This document shows positions 19,831 through 30,100 of a stretch of DNA of 64,000 nt, piece after piece. The notes beneath the pieces are model-generated. The model ran no database searches and had not been told where the DNA came from. It saw only the letters and a program-made list of their open reading frames with translations. The DNA lies in contig OZ004589.1 of NCBI GenBank assembly GCA_963924555.1, positions 4,216,001-4,280,000 of the forward strand. Reading direction: 5' to 3'. The DNA comes from Crambe crambe. Taxonomy: Eukaryota > Porifera > Demospongiae > Poecilosclerida > Crambeidae. Made by a program: the position numbers and the translations under genes. Positions within the stretch are counted from its first letter, which is position 1; each line of letters starts with the position of its first letter.

Positions 19831-22800
19831 ATGGAGCAACTGTATAGTATAGGTACAACTAATAGATATGCCATGTTCATTGGCGACGAAGACGATCCCG
19901 GAGATGTTATAATTCCTTCTAAGTCGGATAAAGAGATATCGACTTCCACAAAGCCGGCTAAGATCGGCAAAGACACTTCTAAGCAAAGCAAAAATGTTAA
20001 GGGCAAGGACAATAAGGAGAAAGTTGCTGAAAAGAACAAAGTTGTGGTGCTTGAGAATACTAACAAAAGTATGTGAAGCTCTACTAGCTAGCAAGCATAA
20101 CATTGTTTATTAATCAGAGGGAGTAATTTCTGAGACGTAGTGATGTGGAATACATTTAATATGCATTGTATGTGGGAACCATGCTTCCTGCTAGAACTTC
20201 ACCAGATCAATATGAATGGCTCCTAGCTCCTGCAAGGGAGTGAGCATTAGGTGAATGGGACATACTATTCATGCACAATTGTGACTCCAAGGCTAGGTAG
20301 AGCCCAGCTTGTAGTATGCGCCCCAAAGGGCTCCCTAAGGCAGCCAAAGAGAGTTATAGTTGAGTGGGGCCGTTCATCCATAGTGATCCACTTCACCTGG
20401 ACACTAGAGAGTTGACTGAGCCTATACATTTTTATAATAACTACTGGGTAAATGGAACATGGACTTGTTACATTAAATAGTGAGGTATGATTTCATTCTA
20501 CCCCAATGAGTTGCTTGTGTCGAGTAGGGAGTGTGGGTAGATCATACCATGCTTGATTGTATAACTAAGGGAAAATGATAGCAATTCAAAATTCGTTCCA
20601 TGTAGCTTCAGCTCCAGACAAGCCAAATTCTGCAGGTCGTCAAAAGCAAGGGACTCATTTTAATGATCGTAGTGAGAGGCAGGGAGAAAGATTGGACAAT
20701 AGGCATCATAGTGACGATCGTCCCCCAAGGTCTGGAAGGGGTGAACGACAGCGCCTTCCTTCCAAAGATAAAGATAGAGTGAGTTTACATACACCAGAAT
20801 TAGTTTAGCAAGAATCATGACTGTGATTTATATATTATAGGAAAATGACTCTGGTAGCACAGAGGACCGACAAACGAGAGGGAGAGGACCACGTCCGTTT
20901 AAGGAGCGTGGAAGTGGTGGTGGGCGTGGAGGCTTCAGATCTGGAAAAAGGGAGTTCGAGAGGAGGAGTGGCAGTGATAAGAGGTGGATAGTTATACCTT
21001 TGTGTCAGGGGATGTTGTTACAGCTTGTGAATCTCGAGATGTCAAGCATATAGCAAAAAAAACCAAAAAAAAAACCAAGTAGAAATAAAAACAAAAAATG
21101 ATGGAAGGTCCTGGAGCTCTATGCTGGCTATTGACCATCACTACAAAGCGACACTGTTACAAGCTTCTTCCCACTCCATTTCTGACTAACAGAACTATAG
21201 CTAGCTCATGAGTGGTCTTTCTATGGAAATTGGCTGATGTCCACCAATGCACTCTACTACTGTCAGAAGAGCCAAAAATTATATGCCATCTTCTCATTCT
21301 CAGCCATTGCTCAGCAAACACTGAGGCCAGCACGTTTTTTTCCTACCTACCATACAGCGGGTTTTTTCAGAGATAAAATATTTCATTAATCATCAAAGGA
21401 CGACACAGATGAAGAATTATGGTAGTATTTAACTCGGTACGTACGGTACAATTATTTTAGCGCATGTGCTATGGACTTTGCTTTGCAGCTGCTGAATCTC
21501 CACTTGGCTTGCATGGTATTTTTGGCCTTCATTTCTTCAGGTATAGCTCTCTTTGGGATCGTGGCGACTTCTTAATTGATGGAATCTAGCTAGCTAAGAA
21601 GAAAGTGGACCAGAAGGTTAGTAAGTTACGTATAGTGCTGTACACTGCGTAGTTGAATGTATGAACGTTTAAACGGTGGCTTCATTTGGAAAATAATTCG
21701 ATAAAATTTTTTTTGATAGACTGATTACTGAAATTACCAAATTTTTATCCCCACTGAAATTATCCCGCTATACGGTACTTAATATTACATGTCTCATAAT
21801 GTATTTAACATCAGCAACCCTTACCCAATACAAGCTGAGAGATAGTTCAGTGAGGCCAGAAGAATCAAGGCGGATTTCTTCCCTGAGTACTTCAGAGCTT
21901 TGCTGCCATCATGGATCTGTGATGTGTTAATGGACAAAAATCCTGCTCAGATTTTTAGCTAAGAATATCCACAGATGTTGTCCCCACTCTGAACAGGATT
22001 TTTTTGGCTGAGTACTTCAGAGCTTTGCTGCCATCACGGATCTGTGATGTGTTAATGGACAAAAATCCTGCTCAGATTTTTAGGTAAGAATATCCACAGA
22101 TGTTGTCCCCACTCTGAACAGGATTTTTTTGGCTTGCACAGAACTGTGGCTGGTGTAGTGAGATTTACAGAACAAGTTTGTCTTTAAAAAGACTTGTGCC
22201 TCGGCACTGATAGAAAATATGAGGTAGTACAGTGCACGTTGTTGAAATTCAATTCTAGCTAAGCTTATGTATATAAACATCAAATGAAATTCGAGTTAGT
22301 GCCCTCTGATTGGCTTTTCAAATATTCACTTCCATGCAAGGCCTGTAGTTGATCTCATTGTTCTTGCCTTTCCTGATGTCTGGCATCATCTGACATGACA
22401 TGTGGTGTCTGTTCTTTACTCTCTCTCTCTCTCTCTTGGTCTTGGCTTTCCTGTTGCCAGCTGGCCTGTCTTAAGCTTTCTTCACAATTAGACTGCAGTC
22501 TCTGTTGTTACTGTTCTTTGGTTTCTGGCATGTAGCTAGTCTCTGGTGCCTGGCTAATTGTACCAGATGTACACATGTGCATTTTTTGTATCACCCTGAT
22601 GAAGGCTAGAGTATTCTGGTCGAAACGTTGGTGGTTTGTTTCATAAGCTAATTTTATGAGAACTAATTCTATTGAATTTTTATCATGTTAGCTGAGAATA
22701 AGCAGAGTTTGAATTTTCAGATGTACACTACCTTGTTGAAATGTTCACTCATGAATTCGCCTAGATTGCTGTTTATGTCCATTACTTTCTCACTGTCTGA

Positions 22801-24855
22801 GCCTCTCTCTTGGTCCATTCACGCTTGAATAACAGCTAGTTGTTTGCTACACATGCAATGTAGATTGCATGGGTGTAAGTTACATGAGCGCAAGGACAAT
22901 ATCAATGATGGAAACTGAAGCTAATGGTCAGTAGACATCCTCTCTTCTCACTGTAAGTGCAGTGGTGTGCTTGTGCGTTGAAATAGTCAATGAATACCAT
23001 TACGGAATATCTCTCACGGGTCACGGAAAAATTATTAGATTCGAACGGAACGTGAATCCACTGTATCACCACCTCCACCATAGGTGATCCCGGCACTGCG
23101 CCTCGGCACCGGAGGCAAAAAAGTTTTAGTAACATAATATCTGTGGTTAGTACACTTTTTACTATAACAGAATACCTACTTTGTGGACAGAAAGCTTTCT
23201 GCATGTTGACGATCCTTTACTGGTCGTCCATGTGTGGCCAGTAGAGTTTAGAGCTTCAAATATAGCACTAAAGCTAGCTAGTCAGCCATAAAAGCTTTGT
23301 GCATAGAATCCAACAGTAGAGTTACGTGGAAAATCGCCAAAATATAAGGTATGCTTGCAAAGTATGTAAATGCTCTGTGTGTGTATTGTAGCAGTAACAT
23401 GTGGTTATGGTTGACTGCTAAATTTTCAACTTTAAAGTAATTATTACGAGGTGATTATAATTTTAATGGAGGTAAAGGTTCATTCATTTGATATACACAG
23501 TATTTTGTACAGTAATGCAATTATGGAACTTTTTTTAAAAATACAGTTCGATCAAACCTGTGGACAAGCGTGATGGAGGAGGGGCTCACAACTGGGGTCG
23601 CCAAGGAGATGCTGCTGTGGATGAATGGCCTAATGAGGAATCTGAAGCTCAGTTGGACACTCAAGAACCTGTTGCTAATGGAGAAGATGTGCAGGAACAA
23701 AAGTAATGTTTATTTAGCTTTGCAAAACTAATGTGTGAAGCATGTGTCTTCAAACCATGGAATCCACAAAATTTTCCTGCTCCACAGTACTGTATAGAGA
23801 TGAAACAGAAACAAATTGGTAGCTAGTGTGTAATAACCACATGACAAATTTAAACTTTTGGGCTTTCATGCAAGCCCCTTAAATACCTCCCTTGATTTTT
23901 ACAGAGAGCAAGCTGAAGGAGAGGAAGGAGAGGGGGAGGAACCACCACAAGAGGAAGGACCCAAAGAAATGACACTGGATGAGTACAAGGCCCAGCATAA
24001 TGTGGTATGTGAGAAAGTGTGTCTGCATTTTAAGTAGGGTGGTGTGTGCACCGAGTTAGTGCAGATTTATTCTATAAGTTATTCTTTGTGCTTTAGGAAA
24101 CTCTGAAACCTGATACTTCTTTGCAAAGAAATGTTGACAATTCTCAATGGAAGGGTACTGTTGCATTGAAGAAAGAAAATGAAGAGTTTTTCCCTGGAAC
24201 TAGGGTAAGTTACAAGAAGTGGTTATGGGGTACCAAGAATCTATACTGGAGAATTAATGTTTATTAGTACATAGGACAACCAGGATGTTAATTGCCAATC
24301 TGGCCCCCAATAATTAAAGTAATATAGGCTGGTTAGTAATTTGTTACTAATACTGAGTATCTTCTTAGGTGAAGAATCATCCCTTGGTTGAATAGTCCAT
24401 TGTGATTTTTTTAGGAAGTAATTGAGAAGCCAAAGACTTCTGGGCGTATCAAGACAACACTGGACCCAAACTTTTATTTCAAGGATCAGGCACGGCGAGG
24501 GCGTGGAAGGACTGGGGGTCCTGGTGGTCGTGGTAGTGGCCTATCCAGAGAAGATAGGGGTGGCAACAGACGAAATTTTGATGATAACAGGAGGGATGGT
24601 GGAAGAGGGGGTGGCCGAAGAGAGTTTGATGGTGGGAGAAGAGATCTTGATGGAGGACGGAGAGAGTTTGATGGTGGAAGAAAGGAGTTTGAAGGTGGGA
24701 GAAAGGAGTTTGAAGGACGGAGAAAGGAATTTGAAGGTGGGAGAAGGGAGTTTGAAGGACGGAGGGGATTTGGACGAGGACGATCAAACAATCGACGGGA
24801 ACGTGCTCCTAATGTTGAGGATGAAAGTGACTTTCCATCCTTGGGAGCTTTTTGA
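19831..24855 (+). CDS. SERBP1: SERBP1/HABP4 (Stm1-like) RNA- and ribosome-binding protein
   Basis: Seven exons with consistent phases encode 452 residues: 19831-20068, 20606-20778, 20841-20983, 23547-23702, 23905-24004, 24097-24204 and 24415-24855. The N-terminus (NRYAMFIGDEDDPGDVI) matches the conserved family start. Exon 3 has RG-rich RGFRSGKREFE-like sequence, exon 4 the family motif GAHNWGRQGD, and exon 5 GPKEMTLDEYKAQ, the hyaluronan/mRNA-binding core. The protein ends DESDFPSLGAF, like the family's FPALA end. Family members bind mRNA and dormant 80S ribosomes in the cytoplasm. The last exon carries RGG motifs and then a run of about seven charged heptads (E-F-[DE]-G-G-R) at ~24610-24770, longer than I recall in vertebrates. 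The ATG at 19831 was chosen over an upstream in-frame GTG. Exon 2 could start at 20606 or 20612. Orthology to SERBP1 versus HABP4 cannot be separated. Confidence 0.92.
21885..22133 (+). repeat. Two-copy tandem duplication, 125-bp unit, in the SERBP1-like intron
   Basis: GAGTACTTCAGAGCTTTGCT begins at 21885 and again at 22010. The copies run to AACAGGATTTTTTTGGC and differ at about two positions (CATGG/CACGG, AGCTAAG/AGGTAAG). The near-identity implies a recent local duplication. No coding role is apparent. Confidence 0.95.
22590..22635 (+). ncRNA. Hammerhead-ribozyme-like motif (type I, minimal stem III)
   Basis: All conserved core parts occur in order. Stem I 5' strand is ATCACC (22590-22595). 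The core CTGATGA is at 22596-22602. Stem II is GGCTAGA, loop GTAT, TCTGGTC (22604-22621, seven pairs including two G-U). Core GAA plus stem III A-C/G-T (22622-22628, no loop) follows, then the cleavage nucleotide T (22629). Stem I 3' strand is GGTGGT (22630-22635, six pairs, one G-U). Hammerheads with tiny stem III are known from Penelope-like retroelements and satellite repeats, where they may act as dimers. It lies in the sense strand of an intron of the SERBP1-like gene. Activity is inferred only. Confidence 0.6.
22905..23075 (+). mobile_element. Dispersed repeat copy (inverse of 9205-9460 region)
   Basis: GGAAACTGAAGCTAATGGTC, TCTTCTCACTGTAAGTGCAG and ATTACGGAATATCTCTCACG are the reverse complement of sequence right of and within the 9205 palindrome. 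The copy continues through TTCGAACGGAACGTGAATCC. Here only one arm is present, so the palindromic form at 9205 is derived. It sits inside an intron of the SERBP1-like gene. Confidence 0.75.
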
Positions 24856-24988
24856 GACTGATCTGTCAATCTTTTTTCCCATTCCTAATTTTTTCTCACT
24901 TAATTGATTGTCTCATTGAACTATCATCTTGCACCTATGCACAGTATCATTGTGTACTCATGATTTGCTTTACTGATGACAGTTCTTG

Positions 24989-24994
24989 AATAAA
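24989..24994 (+). terminator. Poly(A) signal AATAAA of the SERBP1-like gene
   Basis: A canonical AATAAA lies 134 nt after the stop codon. A hAT-like element begins about 30 nt further on, near the expected cleavage site. Confidence 0.6.
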
Positions 24995-25022
24995 AAATTA
25001 AGCAATTAGGTGGGGCTGGAGC

Positions 25023-25680
25023 TAGAGACATGCAAATTATGCTTTTTTTCTTCCCTATTATGCTATGCTCCAGAATCCCTGCCCTATTATGCTCAACAAA
25101 CACCTATTAAGCTTTAAAAATTGGTAAGAAAATAAGTGATGGTTTATTGTAGCATAATTGCAGCCTCTTTTAGTCATCCATCATAATTTTTTCAGCAGCA
25201 AATTAGCTTGCTGGAACATTAATTTTAGTAAAGAAAACAGCAGCAGAAGACAGTTGTAATAACACGGCTGGAGGCGGTTGGTACAGCCATGGCCGTACCA
25301 CCAGTCAGAGTGTGTGTATGTATGCAATTTAATAATGATATTGATTTATAAGTTAGTACATGGCATTGCAGATTGAAATTGATATTGAACTTACTGGAGG
25401 GAATTCCCCAGATCCTCCAGATGGTAGCTATGGCTGTACCACTATAAATGAGGTGGCTCCGGCTCTGAATAATAGTTTGTTTTTTTTGTTACCACCACCA
25501 ATTACGTAGGTGGCTACTCTAATTCAGCAGTTTATACAAAGGAACTCAAGAGTCGACATCAATACCTCCATATCTGCCAACCCCTCGAAGTAAAAACCCC
25601 CTATTATGCCAGCATTGTGCTGGTATTAAGGTTCAACCCATTATGTCCAAAACTATGCCAGCATAATTTGCATGTCCCTA
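25023..25680 (+). mobile_element. hAT-like non-autonomous element, 658 bp, 8-bp target duplication
   Basis: GCTGGAGC occurs at 25015-25022 and 25681-25688. The ends TAGAGACATGCAAATTATGC and GCATAATTTGCATGTCCCTA are near-perfect inverses. The interior holds repeated TATTATGC motifs and no ORF of note. Eight-bp duplications and a TAGRG-type terminus fit hAT. A shorter relative is at 13652-14068. It lies immediately downstream of the SERBP1-like poly(A) signal. Confidence 0.85.
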
Positions 25681-25726
25681 GCTGGAGCCCTGTTACTGCC
25701 TGACCACAGACTCCAATGTTTTTCAG

Positions 25727-26689
25727 CATGCATGCTCAGTTCCAGTGACTACAAGCTGCCTAGGATTTTATGCATCATTTCTCCAACCACTAACTAGCAG
25801 TGAGCATGCAGATATTCAAGCTCAAGCTGATAGGGAATGCTTTCTAGATCAAAGTCTTGATGGTGGGTGGCCAGCTAAAGAAAGCATGTTTGTGCATGTG
25901 AGTACAATACACGAATCATAGGAGAGAAAACTTGTGGGATTGGATGTGGTGGGACTCAAAATACCAACTGTCTGATAATTGGAAAGCCACTCTTGTAAAC
26001 AGAGATGTAGCAACCTTGAGATAAATTATGGTCTAAGAAGATAATTGGCAAAGAGACACCATCAATAGTTGGCCTACATAATATTATGAAAGAGCGCCAA
26101 GACACATCCAAGTTCCTAGCATTAATGGAAGAGGTATTCAAAAGTGTAAGTACATAATCACACAAGTTATTTAACAAAAGAAGTACTATTACAATATTAT
26201 GGTTCAAAGTATAACTATAGCTATACTATACTCGTCAGTTTTTGGAGATGTTCAAATGTTGAACTGATCTGATGAGTGATCATTCTTGAGAACTGACAAT
26301 CTGTTGCAAAGCAAAAAAATAAGAAGGGGGTTTGGAGTCACCAGGTGCTCATAATAATGTTTCTAGACCTGTACTTTTGGGGTGGTACAGAGAAAATAGC
26401 ACAACAACAACAAAAAAAAACAACAACTCTGAAGCAATTGCATATTGCATGCCAAGTGGAACAATAAGAACTGTGTATGCCCCAAAGTTGCACAGGGAGA
26501 AAATAGGTCTGAAAACGTGCACCAACAGGAAAGCATGATTGCGCCATTAAAGGAATCAAGTTGTGTACTCTTTATCTAATATTAATTCGCTGTATGGTAC
26601 TCTAGACACACCCACTTAATTTTTTAATACATTTTGCTTTGCAGCTTTTGGAAATGATAAGGAAGAAAAACATCATCAAGAGTGACTAG
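25727..26689 (+). CDS. Candidate 3' exons of an unrecognised gene (partial)
   Basis: Three segments splice in phase 0: 25727-25897 (acceptor TTTTTCAG, donor CAT|GTGAGT), 26038-26145 (donor AGT|GTAAGT) and 26645-26689 (acceptor TTTGCAG), ending in TAG. The predicted peptide contains DQSLDGGWPAKESMFV, then IVGLHNIMKERQDTS, and ends FKSLLEMIRKKNIIKSD. The last two exons join into a smooth helical sequence, which favours a real gene. No start exon was found; the hAT-like element lies directly upstream and may have separated or replaced the 5' end. The acceptor of the middle exon (TCTAAG) is weak. I do not recognise the family. Confidence 0.35.
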
Positions 26690-27151
26690 AGGATGATTCT
26701 CACCATAATTATTTCCTCAGCTGGGTCATAGTGATTCACTGGATATGATTTTGAAGAGTAGAAGAGGCAATCCTACTAGCCATTCGACCACTCTTTAGGT
26801 GGACCTTTGAAGCTCGGTTCAAGTTAGCACTAAAACAACACAAATTTAATACTGCTGAATTGCACTAATAACCACTAGATAAATAAAGCATGCAATGGTC
26901 TTGATGAAACCATGGCCTCATTTCTGGGGTGGATTTATACCATAATTTGCTAATAATAATTTCATGCAAAAAATAAGTCTGTGTAAATAATGTTCATGTC
27001 AAATTAATCTCAAACAATACAGGTAATTAACAATGGCAAATTATGGTATTATGAAGTATACATTGGGACTTTTAAGTGTCCTGAATACAGGGGTGGCCTC
27101 ATTCAAGGGGTCCTGATTAGAGGGAGTTCTCTGTACTTGTATTACATTCAG
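26690..27151. other. Short convergent intergenic stretch
   Basis: The stretch lies between the stop of the candidate plus-strand exons and the stop of the minus-strand CCDC24-like gene. It is AT-rich, and nothing else was recognised. Confidence 0.4.
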
Positions 27152-30100
27152 TCACCTTTTTGTGGATGGTTTAGGTACCAATGGAGGGAGAGGACAAACA
27201 CCAGGACCTCTTTCATCACCCTTATTAAATGAATACTTTGCATCCCCCAAATACTCCTTCTCTAAATGAGAGCCAAATTCACGCAACTCTATATAGTCAC
27301 AAATACATGCAGAATATAATCATGGCTTCCAAAGAAGCATAACATAAACTGTGACACCAAATTTGTGGATTGTACAATCTATCTGCAATGATGCACTCAC
27401 TGCGTTTCACTTGTCTATGCTATGCTCCAAGAGCAAGGAGAAATGGCATTGTGAAAAACCCACTGGAAAGCTATATTGTGAAGTTGGTCTGATGACTTAT
27501 GCCCAACACTAGCTCTCAAGTACTCTAGCCCATATAACTCTAAATCAGTCCGACACTAGCTCTACATGATAGAGTAGTCGTACAATTCAGTATGTTCCCA
27601 GAAGCCTAACAATTTTTATACCAATCATACCTTTCAGCGAAGGAATGGGGTTTTGTTGGCCAGTGTCTATTGAAGTTACAAAGTTTTGTTCCTCTTCAAG
27701 ACACTCTTGAAGAAATTGGAGATCATGTCGACTGCGATCACAGTCTTGTTCCAATAATTCCCTGAATGGATTTGGGAGGGGAAGGATCAAGGTTCTGAAT
27801 AACAGGTTCTAATTAACAGGTTATCATCATTGTCCTCAAATTAATTTTAACTGGCAAAACCCAGCTACTCAGCCACCCATCAATAAGCTATGTTTGACAG
27901 ACAATATTGCTATATAGCCCCTCTTTTTTCCTTTTTTTTTAAGAGGCTGGGTTCCAGGCTTGTACTAAATTGGCCCCATGAGCACATACAGGAATGTAGG
28001 AGGGAAGCCTGCAATGGACTTTTGTCTGGAGAAGCACTACAAATGTGTCTGGTTTCTGTGCAGGAAAAAACCTGCAGCTGCAAACTGACCACAGAGCTAT
28101 GAATATTATTGGTTAATCTGGATAAAAAGAATTCTTTGAGACTGCTCTATTAGTTTCTTCTTTGAAAAGCATTTCACTTGGTAAGTTCAGAAAAGGAATA
28201 TTAACTTGTGAGTTTTTTAATTTGTAGGTTTCTTAAGCAGGTACTGCAGTCAGTATGTCTAGTCCAAGGCCTGGAGTAGTGCCATCTGTCATCTCCACCA
28301 ATTGTCAGGACCACATCAAGTGGATTAAAACTGTATTTGAAGCTGATCAGAATGAAATCTACTTGAGTGAAGATGGAAAACGAGTGCTGCACTGTGTGCT
28401 AAGCTTGAATGGAGGTTACCTCTACATCAGTGATCGAATGCAGGACTTTGATGAGTATTCTGCAGAGTATGATGAAGAAGCTCCTGGATTTATGCTACAT
28501 GTCCAAGTTGAAGATCCTTCTGATATTTGGAGTCGAGCTACTGCCAACAAAGCCATGGTGGTGCAGGAGTTGGAAAAACAAGAATGGGGGAAGCTGTTTG
28601 GCTGTTTTAAGGATCCGTATGGGTTTGTGTGGGGTGTGATGAAGGGGTGTGATGATTGCCAGCCAGGTGTAATACCTCATTTGCTGGACACAGGAGACTG
28701 TGAACAACATTTGCAGTGGTATGTAAAAATGAGAGTAGGACCCAACACATCAGAGCAGCCTATAGCCACCCCTACTATACAATAAGTACCTCCCTAATTT
28801 ATTTTCCAAGCCTCCAGTCTGCCATTGCAAGTTGATGTGGTTTTGCATGCAGACATGGTAATATCCTATTCAGGTATTCAATAGCAATTTTTAATCATGA
28901 ATTTTAGTTGTAGGTAATTAAATAATAATAATAATAATAATAATAATAACTAGCCTGCACCCACAGAAAATCTGTGGAAATCAGATTTTGCATTTGAAAT
29001 TGCATGCTATTTGGCTGGTTTCTTATAGCTAAGCCTATGCTGAGCTCTTCTTCCTTCAGTGAGGGTTTTCCTATGCAGTTTTCTAGCTTGATACAGCCCT
29101 GCATTCTTCGCTGGCCTAGGCTTACTGCAGTCTCAGGCCACTTGTTTCTATCTTTGCCAGCCTGGCTAGGCTTGCAGTCGCAGTAGCTATTGACCTTTGA
29201 ATCATATTTATCTTTTTCTTTTTTTCTCCCCCTCACCTCTTTGTAACGTTAGACTCTTAGAGCGTCAAGATTCATTGTTGAGTCAAGTCCATAGCTAGAA
29301 ACTCGAGTGCTTGGGTGTATCGAGCTGCGGCTTCCTTGCTGAATTTGCATGTTGCCACAAGTGACACGCATGCGCGTTACCAATTGACCTTTGAACCACG
29401 ATGGATGGACGTACAAGCGTATTAATATGTATATAGGGTAGTGCAGTAATGCTCCCCACCCCTAGCAAGCATTTTTGAACCAGTTATTCAATTATTTGCA
29501 GGCTAGTGTCTGCACTTGATGGTATTGTCCAGTCAAAGCAGTTGAAAGATGGGAAGATACAACACTGCTCTGTCAAGATGAATGGAGGTATAGTCTACCT
29601 GGCTGATAACATAATCCTTCCAAAGTTAGAACACCTGGGAAAGACTGACAAGACTACTCGTCTCATATGCCACTTGGAGTACCCTGACCCACATTCTGCA
29701 TGGAAGAAAGCACAGGAAAAAGGAGCTAAAATGGCCATAGAGCTAAAGGAACAGTTTTGGGGTGAGCTGTATGGAGTGATGAAAGATGTAATGGGATATG
29801 AATGGTCAGTGTCCAAAGTTAAAGTTGAAGACAACCCCAGCAGTGTAGGAATAACTCCACATATTCTCTCTCCTGACTGTGAGGCTCATACAGAGTGGAT
29901 ACAGAAAGTATTTGGAGGTGAAGTCAAAGAACGCTTTCGCACTCCAGAATCGAAGAAAATGATGCATTGCCGCATGTCCTTCAATGGAGGGCAGTTATTT
30001 TTGTGTGATAAATCATGTGGGCCCAATACTGAATGTGCTGCAAATGGTGACAAAGCATCTGATGTGGTCATATTGCATGTTAGCCTGCCTGATCCTGACG

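Noticed and set aside
19740-20103. Minus-strand ORFs of 101-108 codons over SERBP1-like exon 1
   Set aside because: They lie antisense to a well-supported exon and have leucine/serine-rich random composition.
24422-24907. Open frames on both strands over the last SERBP1-like exon (161, 102 and 127 codons)
   Set aside because: They are by-products of the 21-bp repeat in the true frame, which matches the family and ends FPSLGAF.
26268-26300. Second hammerhead core (CTGATGAG)
   Set aside because: No GAAA core or stem I partner follows at a suitable distance.
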